Positions 45,299-56,300 of a DNA stretch of 64,000 nucleotides are shown piece after piece. The notes below the pieces were generated by a model. The model worked only from the letters and a program-made list of their open reading frames with translations. It had not been told where the DNA came from and made no database searches. A program made the translations under genes and the position numbers. The stretch covers positions 1 to 64,000 of the forward strand of contig NZ_ABCK01000002.1 of NCBI RefSeq assembly GCF_000170755.1. Direction: 5' to 3'. Each line of letters begins with the position of its first letter. The stretch's first letter is position 1. This stretch comes from Lentisphaera araneosa HTCC2155 (GTDB lineage Bacteria > Verrucomicrobiota > Lentisphaeria > Lentisphaerales > Lentisphaeraceae).

Positions 45299-47410
45299 AT
45301 GACTAAAAAAGCAAAGATGATTTATTCACTTACATGCCTATTTTCACTCATTTGTACAGCTCATTCTTCTAATGCACCTAGTAGTTATAGAGCATGGTTG
45401 AGTTATCAAAAAATCGACAAGCAGAAAATTCTCAACACCTATCAAAACTTGTTCCAAGAATTGTCAGTGGCTGGAAAAAGTCCAATTATCCAATCCTCCA
45501 TAAATGAGTTGCAGATCGGCCTAAAAGCTATACTTCAAACTGATTTAAAAATTTCAAACTCCTTTTCTAAAGGCTTAATAATTGGCACCGCCAAAGAATT
45601 AAGTATGAAAGGGATCGATTTGGACGTCAGCAATTTATCGAGCGAGGGCTTCCTCCTTCAAAGTGATAATCAAAAACTTATCCTTAGTGCTAAATCAGAC
45701 CTAGGTTTACTATACGGTGCATTTCATATTCTTCGACTGATCCAAACACAGCAAGCCTTAAACACTCTTGACCTCAAAGAAAACCCTAAAATTCAACACC
45801 GCCTACTAAATCATTGGGATAATCCAGGTACAGTACCCGAAGGCAGGTCATATGTTGAGCGAGGCTATGCTGGAGATAGTATCTTTAAATGGGACGAGCT
45901 CAGCAAACATGAACAACGCTATATTGATTATTGTAGAATGTTAGCCTCCACTGGCATAAATGGCAGTGTAATGAATAATGTAAACACTGCGAAAAAAGGT
46001 CTTGAAGGCTGGAAACTCTTAACACCAGAATACTTGCCTAAGCTCAAGTACTTAGCAGGAATCTTTAGACAGTATGGCATTAAAATGTATATCTCCGTCA
46101 ATTTCTTTAGCCCCGTAATTGTGGGGGGCTTACCTGAAGCTAACCCCAATGATCCAAAAGTTCAAAAATGGTGGAATGATAAGGCTAATGAGATATATAA
46201 AGAAATACCCGATTTTGGCGGTTATTTAGTTAAAGCTGACTCAGAAGGTGAGCCAGGCCCAATGAAGTACGGATTAACTCATGCGGATGGTGCCAACTTA
46301 CTTGCACGCTCTCTAAAACCACACGGTGGCATAGTTATGTGGAGAGCATTTGTTTACGGTCACAAAAAATCTAATCCAGACAGAGCTGCTCAACCCTATG
46401 ATCTATTTAAGCCAATTGATGGAAAGTTTGATGACAATGCCATCGTTCAAATCAAAAACGGCCCACATGACTTTCAAGTTAGGGAGCCCGTATCTACGCT
46501 TTTTTCTGCAATGCCAAAGACAAATCAAATGCTCGAGCTTCAAATAACTCAGGAATATACTGGTCATGAACGCCACGTCTGTTACCTAGTACCTCAATGG
46601 AAAACTATTTTTGATTTCGATACCCATGCAAAAGGGAAAGGAACTGAGATCAAAAAAATCCTAAGCGGCCAAGTTTACAAATACAAACACGCGGGGATCG
46701 CTGGTGTTTCAAATATAGGCGATGACACAAATTGGACTGGGCATTTATTAGCTCAGGCAAATTTTTATGGTTTTGGAAGACTATCTTGGAACCCCGACTT
46801 ATCCACAGAGGAAATAACTGCAGAATGGATAAAGCAAACATTTGGTCACAATAAAAAAATAATGAAAGTTGTCAGCAAAATACTAAATACTTCATGGCGT
46901 ACTTACGAAGATTACACTATGCCACTTGGAATTGGTTTTATGTCCAATGGTTGCCCCGATAACGATGAAAGTCACTTCCGTCCCGATCCTGCAAAAAGAA
47001 AAAAATACCATAAAGCAGACAAAAAGGGCTTAGGCTACGATAGAACTAAAAATAGCAAAGGTCATAGTCACTACGCAGGTCAGTACCATAAGCCTGTGTA
47101 CGATATGTATAAAAACGTAGAGACCTGTCCCGAAGAATTATTACTATTTTTTCATCACCTGCCCTACACTCATAAGCTCAAGTCTGGTAAGACGATCATC
47201 CAACATATTTATGATGCACACAATGATGGTGTGAAGCAGGTAGAAAATTATTACAAAGAATGGCAAAGCCTTAATGGCTTAATGGATGCAGAACGCTTCG
47301 AAGAAGTTTCTCTTAAATTAAAAGAGCAAATCAAATATGCTGCCGAGTGGCGTGATTCTATTAATTCTTATTTCTATAAATTGTCGAAAATCAAAGAAAT
47401 AAACAAGTAA
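45299..47410 (+). CDS. Alpha-glucuronidase, GH67
   Basis: Exported GH67 enzyme of 703 aa, typical length plus a signal peptide (to TAHSS). It releases (4-O-methyl-)glucuronic acid from the non-reducing end of glucuronoxylan-type oligosaccharides. Catalytic residues fit the family spacing: acid Glu316 in KADSEGEPGP, and the pair Asp391 (KNGPHDFQ) and Glu419 (QITQEYTG), 28 residues apart as in characterised GH67 enzymes. Most known members are cytoplasmic or cell-associated; here export is clear. The next gene, a sulfatase, starts at the base after its stop, so acid-sugar release and desulfation are co-translated. Confidence 0.92.
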   Translation: MTKKAKMIYSLTCLFSLICTAHSSNAPSSYRAWLSYQKIDKQKILNTYQNLFQELSVAGKSPIIQSSINELQIGLKAILQTDLKISNSFSKGLIIGTAKELSMKGIDLDVSNLSSEGFLLQSDNQKLILSAKSDLGLLYGAFHILRLIQTQQALNTLDLKENPKIQHRLLNHWDNPGTVPEGRSYVERGYAGDSIFKWDELSKHEQRYIDYCRMLASTGINGSVMNNVNTAKKGLEGWKLLTPEYLPKLKYLAGIFRQYGIKMYISVNFFSPVIVGGLPEANPNDPKVQKWWNDKANEIYKEIPDFGGYLVKADSEGEPGPMKYGLTHADGANLLARSLKPHGGIVMWRAFVYGHKKSNPDRAAQPYDLFKPIDGKFDDNAIVQIKNGPHDFQVREPVSTLFSAMPKTNQMLELQITQEYTGHERHVCYLVPQWKTIFDFDTHAKGKGTEIKKILSGQVYKYKHAGIAGVSNIGDDTNWTGHLLAQANFYGFGRLSWNPDLSTEEITAEWIKQTFGHNKKIMKVVSKILNTSWRTYEDYTMPLGIGFMSNGCPDNDESHFRPDPAKRKKYHKADKKGLGYDRTKNSKGHSHYAGQYHKPVYDMYKNVETCPEELLLFFHHLPYTHKLKSGKTIIQHIYDAHNDGVKQVENYYKEWQSLNGLMDAERFEEVSLKLKEQIKYAAEWRDSINSYFYKLSKIKEINK

Positions 47411-49021
47411 ATGACAATAAAAATGCGCGCCAAAATATTCGCTCAACTAAGTTTTTTCCTTTGCTTGTTACTAGCATTTAATGCGTCTAGCAATGATAAA
47501 CAACCTAATATACTCCTCATCCTTGCAGATGATTTGGGTTGGTCAGACTTGGGATGCTACGGTAGTATTATTAAAACGCCAAATCTCGACAAGCTCGCTA
47601 AAGACGGTATTCGTTTTACTCAATTCCATAATACCGCGAAATGTTATCCATCGCGAGCATGTCTTTTAACAGGTGTATACGCTCAGCAAAATAACATGGC
47701 CCGTGGGGCCGGTAAAATTAAAAATGCTGTGACCCTAGCTGAAGTCCTACGAGAAGCCGGTTACAGAACTCTTGCTTCTGGAAAACACCACGGCGAAGAC
47801 AACCTATATGATCGTGGTTTTGATCGTTACTTTGGCTTACGAGATGGTGTATGTAACTACTTTAACCCAGGTTATCAACGCCCAGGCGAAGTTGTTCCCG
47901 CTCACAAAAAAGGTAAATTCCCAAGGAAATGGTGTATCGATGGTCAAACTTTTTCACCCTACACTCCTAAAGAAAAAGACTTTTATACCACAGACTACTT
48001 CACCAATTATGCACTTGAATATTTAGAGGAATATAAAGATGAAGACAAGCCCTTTTTCCTATACCTCGCTTACACGGCTCCCCATGACCCTCTGCAAGCA
48101 TGGCCAAAAGACATAAAAAAATACACTGGTAAATTCATGCAGGGCTACCAAGCCTATCGTCAAGCGCGCTATGAACGCATGCTTAAAATGAAATTAATAG
48201 ATAAAGCCTCCTTTCCTTTATCGGAACCCAGTTACCGTGACTGGGATTCACTCAGCTCTGAAGAAAAAGTCCAAGAAGATCGACGCATGGCGGTTTATGC
48301 TGCGATGATTGACTGCATGGACCAGAACATTGGCAAAGTCATTGATAAATTAGATAAACTTGGCCAACTTGAAAATACATTAATTCTCTTTGCATCGGAT
48401 AATGGTTGCTCCCCAGGTAGTGATTTTGGTGGATTTAAAGATTATAATCCAGATGCTAAAAATGGTGAAATTGGCTCAATGCAGCGCTACACCAAGCTAG
48501 GAATTGATTGGGCTAATGTAAGCAATACCCCTTTTAAGCTTTTCAAAACTAACGCCCACAAGGGCGGGACATGTACTCCCTTGATAGCTTACTGGCCTAA
48601 AGGAATTATTGGAAATAATCGAATTTCTCACAAACCTGGCCACTTCATCGATATAATGCCAACCATAATTGATATCGCTAAGGCCAAGTACCCTCAAGAA
48701 TTTAAAGGAGAAAAAGTCGTCCCAATGCAAGGAGAAAGTCTGGTCTCAGTTTTCAAAAATAAAAATACTGCGAGAACCAACCCAATTTACTGGTACTACG
48801 GCAAGGGGAAAGCTATTCAATATGACAACTGGAGATTGGTCAGCGATGCTGAATCTCCTTGGGTTCTTTACAACATGGACACAGACCGTTCGGAAACTAC
48901 AGATGTAAGTAATAAGTACCCAGAAGTTGTCAGTAAATTAAATGATTTACATAAAAAATGGATGAAAGAAAACCCGGTTAGTAAAAAGAGGAAAAAAAGC
49001 CGAAAGCTAGCCGCTAAATAG
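47411..49021 (+). CDS. Sulfatase
   Basis: Exported sulfatase of 536 aa. Signal peptide about 5-26 (an alternative start at ATG 47423), active-site CYPSR with Cys78, metal-site ILLILADDLGWSDLGCYG, LFASDNGCSPGSDFGG and LASGKHHGE. Closest relative in the window is the CNTSR sulfatase at 39890. Lysine-rich C-terminus. It starts with no gap after the GH67 gene and belongs to that operon. Confidence 0.92.
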   Translation: MTIKMRAKIFAQLSFFLCLLLAFNASSNDKQPNILLILADDLGWSDLGCYGSIIKTPNLDKLAKDGIRFTQFHNTAKCYPSRACLLTGVYAQQNNMARGAGKIKNAVTLAEVLREAGYRTLASGKHHGEDNLYDRGFDRYFGLRDGVCNYFNPGYQRPGEVVPAHKKGKFPRKWCIDGQTFSPYTPKEKDFYTTDYFTNYALEYLEEYKDEDKPFFLYLAYTAPHDPLQAWPKDIKKYTGKFMQGYQAYRQARYERMLKMKLIDKASFPLSEPSYRDWDSLSSEEKVQEDRRMAVYAAMIDCMDQNIGKVIDKLDKLGQLENTLILFASDNGCSPGSDFGGFKDYNPDAKNGEIGSMQRYTKLGIDWANVSNTPFKLFKTNAHKGGTCTPLIAYWPKGIIGNNRISHKPGHFIDIMPTIIDIAKAKYPQEFKGEKVVPMQGESLVSVFKNKNTARTNPIYWYYGKGKAIQYDNWRLVSDAESPWVLYNMDTDRSETTDVSNKYPEVVSKLNDLHKKWMKENPVSKKRKKSRKLAAK

Positions 49022-49112
49022 ACCTTTAACAATGTAAATGCACCCAACTATTAATTGATTATTACAACACTCACAAACTATTTACAGACCCTAAAAAACT
49101 CAAGGAATACAT

Positions 49113-50135
49113 ATGTCTAAACAGAGAAAATCAGGCTTTTTTGCAGGTGTTCTAGTTGGGGTGCTTGCAGCCACAATCATTTTTTCTTTTGTAACACGAT
49201 ACAATAAATCGAATGGCTCCCAGCAAAAGAATATCACTACAATTAAGTTAGCTCATACCTTAGATACCAAACACCCTGTTCATTTGGGTATGGTGTACAT
49301 GAAAAAAAGATTAGAAGAAATATCTAATAATCAAGCAACTCTAGAAATATTCCCAAGCGGTGTCTTAGGTAGTGAAACAAAATGTATAGAGATGCTACAA
49401 AATGGCGTCTTGGCCATGACCAAAACATCCACTTCTCCAATGGAGGGTTTTGTCCCTGAAATGGGAGTTTTTAGCTTGCCTTATGTGTTTAGAAGTCGAG
49501 AACACTTTTGGAATGTTCTCGACTCAAAGATAGGTAAAGATCTTTTGTTAAAAGGCGAATCAAGAAACCTGAGAGGCATCTGCTATTTTGATGCGGGCAG
49601 TCGGAATTTTTACACTACCAAAAAACCTGTTTTGACTCCTGAAGATTTAAACAAACAAAAAATCAGGGTTATGAACAGTAAAACTGCTATCGATATGATT
49701 AAAGCCTTGGGTGGGTCACCCACACCAATTGCTTGGGGCGAGTTATATTCAGCCTTAAATCAGGGCGTAGTAGACGGCGCAGAAAATAATCCTCCAAGTT
49801 ACTACAATAACGGCCACCATAAAGTGAGTAAACACTTTTCACTCGATGGACATACACGTGTCCCAGACATGCTCGTTATTAGTAGTAAAATCTGGAAGAG
49901 TTATTCTCCCGAATTACAAACCTGGCTTCAACAAGCCGCAGATGAAGCATCTCAATACCAAAGAGAATTATGGGCACAAAAGTCAAAGGAAGCACTAGCT
50001 GCTGCCGAAAAAGAAGGCGCAAAAATATATTACCCAGATATTCAACCATTTATCGATAAAACAAAAAGTATGATCGATGGTTTAAAAGATACAGCTGTCG
50101 GAGATATCTACCGAAGAATACAAGAGACGAAATAA
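49113..50135 (+). CDS. dctP: TRAP transporter substrate-binding protein, DctP type
   Basis: Periplasmic binding protein of 340 aa with an N-terminal hydrophobic signal or anchor (FAGVLVGVLAATIIFSFV). DctP-family blocks: IKLAHTLDTKHPVHLGM, FPSGVLGSETKCIEMLQNGVLAM, the RVMNS motif with the ligand-carboxylate-binding Arg, and WGELYSALNQGVVDGAENNPP. Such proteins bind sugar acids or carboxylates. With the adjacent alpha-glucuronidases, uronic acid or a uronate oligosaccharide is the likely ligand. Its stop overlaps the start of dctQ by one base. Confidence 0.92.
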   Translation: MSKQRKSGFFAGVLVGVLAATIIFSFVTRYNKSNGSQQKNITTIKLAHTLDTKHPVHLGMVYMKKRLEEISNNQATLEIFPSGVLGSETKCIEMLQNGVLAMTKTSTSPMEGFVPEMGVFSLPYVFRSREHFWNVLDSKIGKDLLLKGESRNLRGICYFDAGSRNFYTTKKPVLTPEDLNKQKIRVMNSKTAIDMIKALGGSPTPIAWGELYSALNQGVVDGAENNPPSYYNNGHHKVSKHFSLDGHTRVPDMLVISSKIWKSYSPELQTWLQQAADEASQYQRELWAQKSKEALAAAEKEGAKIYYPDIQPFIDKTKSMIDGLKDTAVGDIYRRIQETK

Positions 50136-50626
50136 TGACTTCTACACTTTTAAAACTTAAAAGCCAATTAGTAAAATTATTAAACGCCTTAGTAATCATT
50201 ACTATGGGACTTTTAGTTCTAGATGTTCTATGGGGCGTACTATCCCGTTATCTTCTCGGTGGACAAAGTAGTTGGACCGATGAACTTGCTCAAGTTCTTT
50301 TAACCTGTCTGGTTCTTTTTGCCAGTGGCGTAGCCTACGGCAAAAATGAACACTTAGGTTTAGATTATTTCGTTGGAAAAATGGATTCTTCAACTCAAAT
50401 AAAAATTAAATGCTTAGGAAACCTAATTGTCTTAATTTTCTCTATTTTTGTCCTCATTATTGGTGGTATAAATTTAGTAATTAACACTTACGAAATGCAA
50501 CAAGTTATGCAGGCGCTGCAAATTCAAAAAGCCTATGTTTATAGTGTTATTCCTATCAGTGGTTTCTTTTTTCTGATTTTTAGTATCGAATCGTTTTTTG
50601 AAAAAGAGTGCGTTAAAAATGATTGA
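50135..50626 (+). CDS. dctQ: TRAP transporter small permease, DctQ type
   Basis: Four-helix membrane protein of 163 aa: helices around 15-35, 50-68 (ELAQVLLTCLVLFASGVAYG), 88-112 and 130-153. Conserved WTDELAQ motif between helices 1 and 2. It pairs with the large permease; start and stop overlap its neighbours, as usual in TRAP operons. Confidence 0.92.
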   Translation: MTSTLLKLKSQLVKLLNALVIITMGLLVLDVLWGVLSRYLLGGQSSWTDELAQVLLTCLVLFASGVAYGKNEHLGLDYFVGKMDSSTQIKIKCLGNLIVLIFSIFVLIIGGINLVINTYEMQQVMQALQIQKAYVYSVIPISGFFFLIFSIESFFEKECVKND

Positions 50627-51917
50627 AATTTTACTCATTCTAATTGTCAGCTTTGTGGCAATGCTCTTACTAAATGTTCCCATTGCTATCACAATTGCCA
50701 TGTCATCTTTCCTTGCTATTTTGGCCGCAGGTCTAGACCCCAATTATCAGGTTGCTTTTGATATGGCCGATGGTGTTGGTCGAATTGGCTTACTACCTAT
50801 CCCGTTTTTTATTTTATCAGGCATACTTATGGGAAGGGGCGGAATAGCTTCACGCCTAATCGATTTGGCAAAGTCAATTATTGCTTGGTTCCCTGGTGGC
50901 CTTGCTTTAGTCAACACCGTTACTTGCATGATTTTTGGTGCACTATCTGGCTCTGCTGTTGCGGCAGTTTCTTCAATCGGTGGCTTTATGGTCCCTGAAA
51001 TGGAGAAAGAAGGCTACGATAAAGATTTCAGTGTTGCAGTAACTTCCACTGCAGCGACTACAGGCTTACTCATCCCTCCAAGTAATATTATGATTATCTA
51101 TGCAGTAGCTAGTGGTGTAACTGTAGAGGCCATGTTTATGGCAGGTATTATTCCAGGCTTACTTGTTGGTCTGTGTATAATGACTGTTTGTATTATTACG
51201 GCTTTAAAAAAAGGCTATAAAGCTGGAGAGTTTGTTGGATTTAAAACGATCGCTCAATCTTTTCGCAAAGCTTTTATGAGTTTATTGCTCATCGTCATTG
51301 TAATCGGTGGGATTTTAGGAGGTATCTTTACCGCTACAGAGGCTTCAGCAGTAGCAGTAGCCTACTCATTTTTTCTTGCGGTAATCTTTTATAAAAATGT
51401 TAAATTAAAAGATTTACCAGAGATATTTCTTCAGGCAGGAAAAACGACTTCAATAGTCATGCTCATGATCGGCGCTAGCTCGGCTATGTCCACAATTTTG
51501 ACCTTGGAAAACATACCTCAAATGATCAGTCAATTCCTGATGCAAGTTTCAGATAATCCGATTATCATTTTATTAATCATTAATATCACCCTCCTTTTAG
51601 TGGGAACTTTTATGGACATGACTCCTGCATTACTAATTTTCACCCCAATTTTCCTTCCCGTAGTTAGTTCGGACTTAATTGGTATGCACCCAGTTCATTT
51701 TGGAATAATGATGATCGCCAACCTCTGTATTGGACTTTGTACACCTCCAGTTGGATCCTGTCTGTTTGTGGGATGCGGCGTGGGAAAAACAAGTATAAGT
51801 AAAGTTTCCAAACCCATGTTGCCTTTCTTTTTGGCCATGGTATTTGCCTTATTACTTACTACATACATACCAGCATTTTCTATGTGGCTCCCGGAAATAC
51901 TTGGCTTAACTAATTAG
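50619..51917 (+). CDS. dctM: TRAP transporter large permease, DctM type
   Basis: Membrane protein of about 432 aa with roughly twelve helices. Family motifs: VPIAITIAMSSFLAIL, IPFFILSGILMGRGGIASRLIDLAKSI, GALSGSAVAAVSSIGG and GLCTPPVGSCLFVGCGVG. The frame is open from a TTG at 50598, but ATG 50619, overlapping the end of dctQ by 8 bases, matches the usual N-terminus. It uses the ion gradient to import the ligand delivered by DctP. Confidence 0.92.
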   Translation: MIEILLILIVSFVAMLLLNVPIAITIAMSSFLAILAAGLDPNYQVAFDMADGVGRIGLLPIPFFILSGILMGRGGIASRLIDLAKSIIAWFPGGLALVNTVTCMIFGALSGSAVAAVSSIGGFMVPEMEKEGYDKDFSVAVTSTAATTGLLIPPSNIMIIYAVASGVTVEAMFMAGIIPGLLVGLCIMTVCIITALKKGYKAGEFVGFKTIAQSFRKAFMSLLLIVIVIGGILGGIFTATEASAVAVAYSFFLAVIFYKNVKLKDLPEIFLQAGKTTSIVMLMIGASSAMSTILTLENIPQMISQFLMQVSDNPIIILLIINITLLLVGTFMDMTPALLIFTPIFLPVVSSDLIGMHPVHFGIMMIANLCIGLCTPPVGSCLFVGCGVGKTSISKVSKPMLPFFLAMVFALLLTTYIPAFSMWLPEILGLTN

Positions 51918-52077
51918 TACTTAACGGAGATAATCTAGTAAATCTATCACATCAAAATATTTTAATTTGAATATCTCCTAAATTCACTCGATATATTGAA
52001 AAAACATATATATGATAAGTGTCTTACAAACTTAGCTAAATCTTGAAATAATTTATGCTTTAAACAAAGAACTCTGT

Positions 52078-52956
52078 ATGAAAGTAATATTAGCTTTATC
52101 CTTACTACTTTTTCAGCAAATAATATCAGCTATTGAAATGACTGTTGAAAACATCGAGATAGTTGATTCTCACATTCATTTCTTTGATACATCGAGACCT
52201 GATGGAGTCATGTGGCCTCCTAAAAGAAACAAGGTCCTTCATGTACCGACTTTACCTGAGCATTACAAAGAAATAGTTAAGGAAAATAATGTTAAGAAAG
52301 CAGTAGTCGTTCAAGCCAGTAACTGGGTCAGTGATGCCAATTGGAACTTAAAAGTGACTGAAAATGAAGCTGACCTATACGCCGGTGTAGTTTGTAATCT
52401 TTCTACATTGGGAACAAAACAATTTAGAAAAGACATTGATAAACTGATACAAAATCCGCGTGCGGTTGGCATTAGAATAACGCATCCCCCAAAGGATAGA
52501 AAATTTTACTCTGCACAACTTATCAAAGACCTTAAATATATCGCCGAACACAATATGAGCCTAGACATTTTACATGCTCGATTTGAGTCAGATACCTTAA
52601 TTGAAATCGCTAAGCAACTGCCTGAACTTAATATAATGATTGGACTTTCAGGTAAAAAAACTGATTTAATCCTAGAACTTGAAAGACTGCCAAATGTCTT
52701 CTGCAAATTCACTAATGACCTGAGTAAGTCTGAGACCAGAAAAAACTTTGAAATTATCTGGCAAAAATTTGGCCCCGATAGGATAGTCTTCGGCAGTAAT
52801 TGGCCGGCGACTAAACTTACTCCCAATGGCTATGCTCAAACTAAGAAAGCACTTTTCGATATTTTAAAAGAGAAAGGCGATGATGCAGTAAAAAAGGTTT
52901 TCTATGACAATGCCTTAAAGTTCTACCAATTAGAAAATGGTCGAAAATTAAAGTAA
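52078..52956 (+). CDS. Amidohydrolase-2 family (fuconolactonase-like) metal-dependent hydrolase
   Basis: TIM-barrel hydrolase of 292 aa with a signal-peptide-like N-terminus (MKVILALSLLLFQQIISA). Motifs: VDSHIHFFD near residues 29-37, VGIRITHPP, LDILHARF and RIVFGSNWPATKL with the active-site Asp replaced by Asn-Trp in the usual SDxP position. The family hydrolyses sugar lactones and related compounds. Between a TRAP system and a GH67 gene, a role on a uronic acid-derived lactone is plausible. Export would be unusual for a lactonase. Confidence 0.8.
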   Translation: MKVILALSLLLFQQIISAIEMTVENIEIVDSHIHFFDTSRPDGVMWPPKRNKVLHVPTLPEHYKEIVKENNVKKAVVVQASNWVSDANWNLKVTENEADLYAGVVCNLSTLGTKQFRKDIDKLIQNPRAVGIRITHPPKDRKFYSAQLIKDLKYIAEHNMSLDILHARFESDTLIEIAKQLPELNIMIGLSGKKTDLILELERLPNVFCKFTNDLSKSETRKNFEIIWQKFGPDRIVFGSNWPATKLTPNGYAQTKKALFDILKEKGDDAVKKVFYDNALKFYQLENGRKLK

Positions 52957-53369
52957 CACTGTTTCATAATTAAATTTTAAAGCTTTGAGTTAATTAGTAA
53001 ATTCACTACAAGCCATAGATTAAATTCATTACCATATACGCTAAAAAATATAGCATCCAGTGGCAGGTACTTTTGATCAAGATTGTATATGAAAATCTTT
53101 TTCTCGTCGGGAGAAGGTTTTAGCAATTGTCATTATGACCTGTTATAAGCTTGGTCTACAATTAATCATCACACATTAAGGCGTCTTCTTGATATTCTCA
53201 TTAACGCTGAGAATCAGCACTCTTTCTTATAAATAAAAGCATGCTTTTTATGCTTAAGGATCATATCTCAAAGCTATTTGAGCACTTTTTTAAGGTCCTA
53301 CCCATCTTTTGATTTTAGCTTTTATCATTTGAATGAGACCTAAAGCTCAATAAACAAGGATTGATTTAT
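52957..53369. other. Intergenic leader of the second GH67 gene
   Basis: About 410 bases without a gene. Several small stems (ATTCTC/GAGAAT at about 53198-53218, AAAGCATGCTTT at about 53236-53247), then the cis element shared with the first GH67 gene at 53259-53295. AAGGA at 53356-53360 is the ribosome site for ATG 53370. No known riboswitch was recognised. Confidence 0.5.
53259..53295 (+). promoter_or_regulatory. Shared cis element upstream of GH67 gene 2
   Basis: Counterpart of 45201-45237: GATCATATCTCAAAG-CTA-TTTGAGCAC, then TTTTTTAAGG. The dyad is CTCAAA-GCTA-TTTGAG. Against CTTAAA...TTTAAG in the other copy, the T-to-C change is matched by A-to-G in the opposite arm. It lies 74 bases before the ATG at 53370. 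Confidence 0.55.
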
Positions 53370-56300
53370 ATGAAATTATTAACGACACTTATTAGTCTAT
53401 GCATAATTACCGCAGGTATGACTAATCGCTCCTATGCCCAAGCGTCGCCCAGTGACACCATCTTATGGAGCATCGCCGGCAATGGATCTGGTGATGTTAC
53501 AGACAGTAGCACTACTGTTACAATAGCCGAAGGTGTATCAGGACCTGATGGTAGTGATTTTAATGATGGCGCAAATGGCTTAGATTCCTTCGTTGTTGGT
53601 GGTCAGTACACAGCAGGTGATCATTTTAAACTTAAAACATCTGGCGATACATATACATCTTTTGATTACAATAAAGACTACGTTGAATTCACGATCACAG
53701 CTGAATCCGGTTATGCTCTAAATCTTTCTAGCTTGGATTTCGATTCCGCAAGAGGAGGCGACTCTGGCACTCGAGGCTTTAAGATCTATGGTAAGACTCA
53801 AGGATCTCCTACAATAACAGATTTATTACTCAATATTGATAATGAATCAGGCACCAGAACAACACCTTCTAATCGCAGTGTCGATTTGTCAGCCTCCCAA
53901 TATGACGAAGTTTATTCCATAACATTCAGATACTATCCATCAGTCACCAATGGTTCCGTTGAGTTTAACAATCTGAAGTTAATCGGCAGCGTTTTTCCAT
54001 CTGATACCCCCGTCGAAACAGGCTATGACCTGTGGTTGCGTTATCCCGCCATAGATGATGCCGATTTACTCGCTACCTACCGTTCATTTGCTTCAGAAAT
54101 CGTAGTTGATGGGAACTCAGAAACCTTTACGGCAATCAGAACGGAGTTAAATAATGGACTGGACGGACTTTTAGATAAAGACGTAACAGACTCAGCATCA
54201 ATCACTCAAGATGGTGCTGTGCTTGTAGGAACACCAACATCTTCGGAGATTGTGGCTACTTTGGGTTGGGGGACAGAACTAGATGCAGTTGGTGAAGAGG
54301 GATTCTTAATAAAATCTACTACTATCAATGGAAAGGCTGTTACTGTAATCGCATCAAATGGTGAAATTGGCACACTTTATGGTACCTTTAACTTCTTGCG
54401 TTTAATGCAAACTAACCAAGCTTTAAATAGTTTAAATATTTCTGATAGCCCCAAAATTAAGCATCGCATGCTCAATCATTGGGATTGGGACAAAGACAAC
54501 AATCAAAATCTCGTAGAACGTGGATATGCTGGTGAATCTATTTGGAAATGGGATGACCTTCCAACAGTTGTAGACCCTCGTTACACAGATTATGCTCGTG
54601 CAAATGCCTCAATTGGTATTAACGGCGTGGTTGTCAATAATGTAAATGCCCAACCACTCATTTTGTCCGCGGAATATTTAGAGAAGGTCGCAGTCTTAGC
54701 TGATGTTTTTCGTCCATATGGAATAAAAGTCTATCTAACGGCCCGATATGATGCGCCAATGCATCAGGATTCGGATGTAATCATTAGTAGCGCAAATACT
54801 ACTTTACCTGAGGTTCAAACTTGGTGGAATAATAAAGTGGCAGAAATCTACAACACTTACATCCCTGATTTTGGTGGATTCCTAATGAAAGTTGACTCAG
54901 AGGGACAACCCGGGCCAAGCACAAATTATGGACTAAATCATGCCGAGGGTGCAAACCCCATTGCGGATGCTCTCGATGTTTATGGTGGCTTACTTATTTG
55001 GCGTACATTTGTTCATGATAAATCTCTAGATGATGACCGAGTAAAACGCCCTTACATACAATTCACACCCCTAGATAGTGAATTCAGAGATAATGTCATT
55101 TTACAAGCTAAAAATGGTCCCTTTGATTTTCAACCACGCGAACCAATCCATCCCTTATTTGGTTCTATGCCAAATACAACTATGGGAATGGAGTTCCAAA
55201 TTACTCAAGAGTACTTAGGGCACTCCACACATTTGGTTTACAATGCACCAATGTGGAAAGAAGTACTCGACTTCGATACGTATGCCAATGGAGCAAATTC
55301 CACAGTCGCCAAGATTGTCGATGGCACCTTAGATTCCCGCGAACTTAGTATGATTGCAGGCGTAGCTAATATAGGCTCCGACACAAACTGGTGTGGACAT
55401 CATTTCGCACAGGCTAACTGGTATGCCTATGGTCGTTTAGCATGGGATCACCAACTGAGCTCTGAAGGCATTGCTGATGAATGGATTCGTATGACCTGGA
55501 GTAACGACTCGGATGTTCGTACCGACTTATCATCCATGATGCTACCCTCTTGGGAAGCTGCTGTGAATTATATGACTCCATTGGGACTGGCTTTTACTGT
55601 GAGTGGAAGTGATTTCACACCTTCACATTATTATCCACAACCAAGCAAGAGAGATGGAAAATACTGGTTTTCTGACAGCTCTGGCTTAGGTTATGATCGC
55701 ACGACCTCCGGATCAAATGCTGTGGGCCAATATTCAACAGAAGTAGAAGTCCTTTTTAACTCGCTGAATGATTGTCCAGAAAAATACCTACTTTGGTTTC
55801 ATAAAGTTTCTTGGGATCACACAATGGATTCAGGTAGATCAATGTGGGAGGAACTTTGCTATAAATTTAACCATGGCGTCCAGCATATCAACAACATGCA
55901 AACAACATGGGACTCCCTAAGCGAAAAAATTGACTTCCGCCGCTTCGGGGATGTTCAAACAAAGCTCAGCAAGCACCTTATTGATGCTACTGATTTCAAA
56001 GATACATATATTGAATACTTTCAAAATGATAACGGCTTAGATATTCCTCCATACTCTGAATCTAATCAAGCACCAAGTTTTGGTTCTGAAACAATTACTG
56101 AAGCAAATGCCATAGTAAATTCAGCTTACAGCGGCAACGTGGCAAATGCTACAGACCCTGACAATGATATACTCACATATTCGAAAGTAAGTGGTCCGAA
56201 CTGGTTAACTATCTATGCGAATGGTTCCCTATCTGGTACTCCGGGACAGTCGAACCTCGGTCCTAACTCCTTTAATATTAAGGTAGATGATGGAAATGGT

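Noticed and set aside
52957-53258. Possible riboswitch in the long GH67 leader
   Set aside because: Only short unrelated stems are seen; no conserved aptamer core was recognised.
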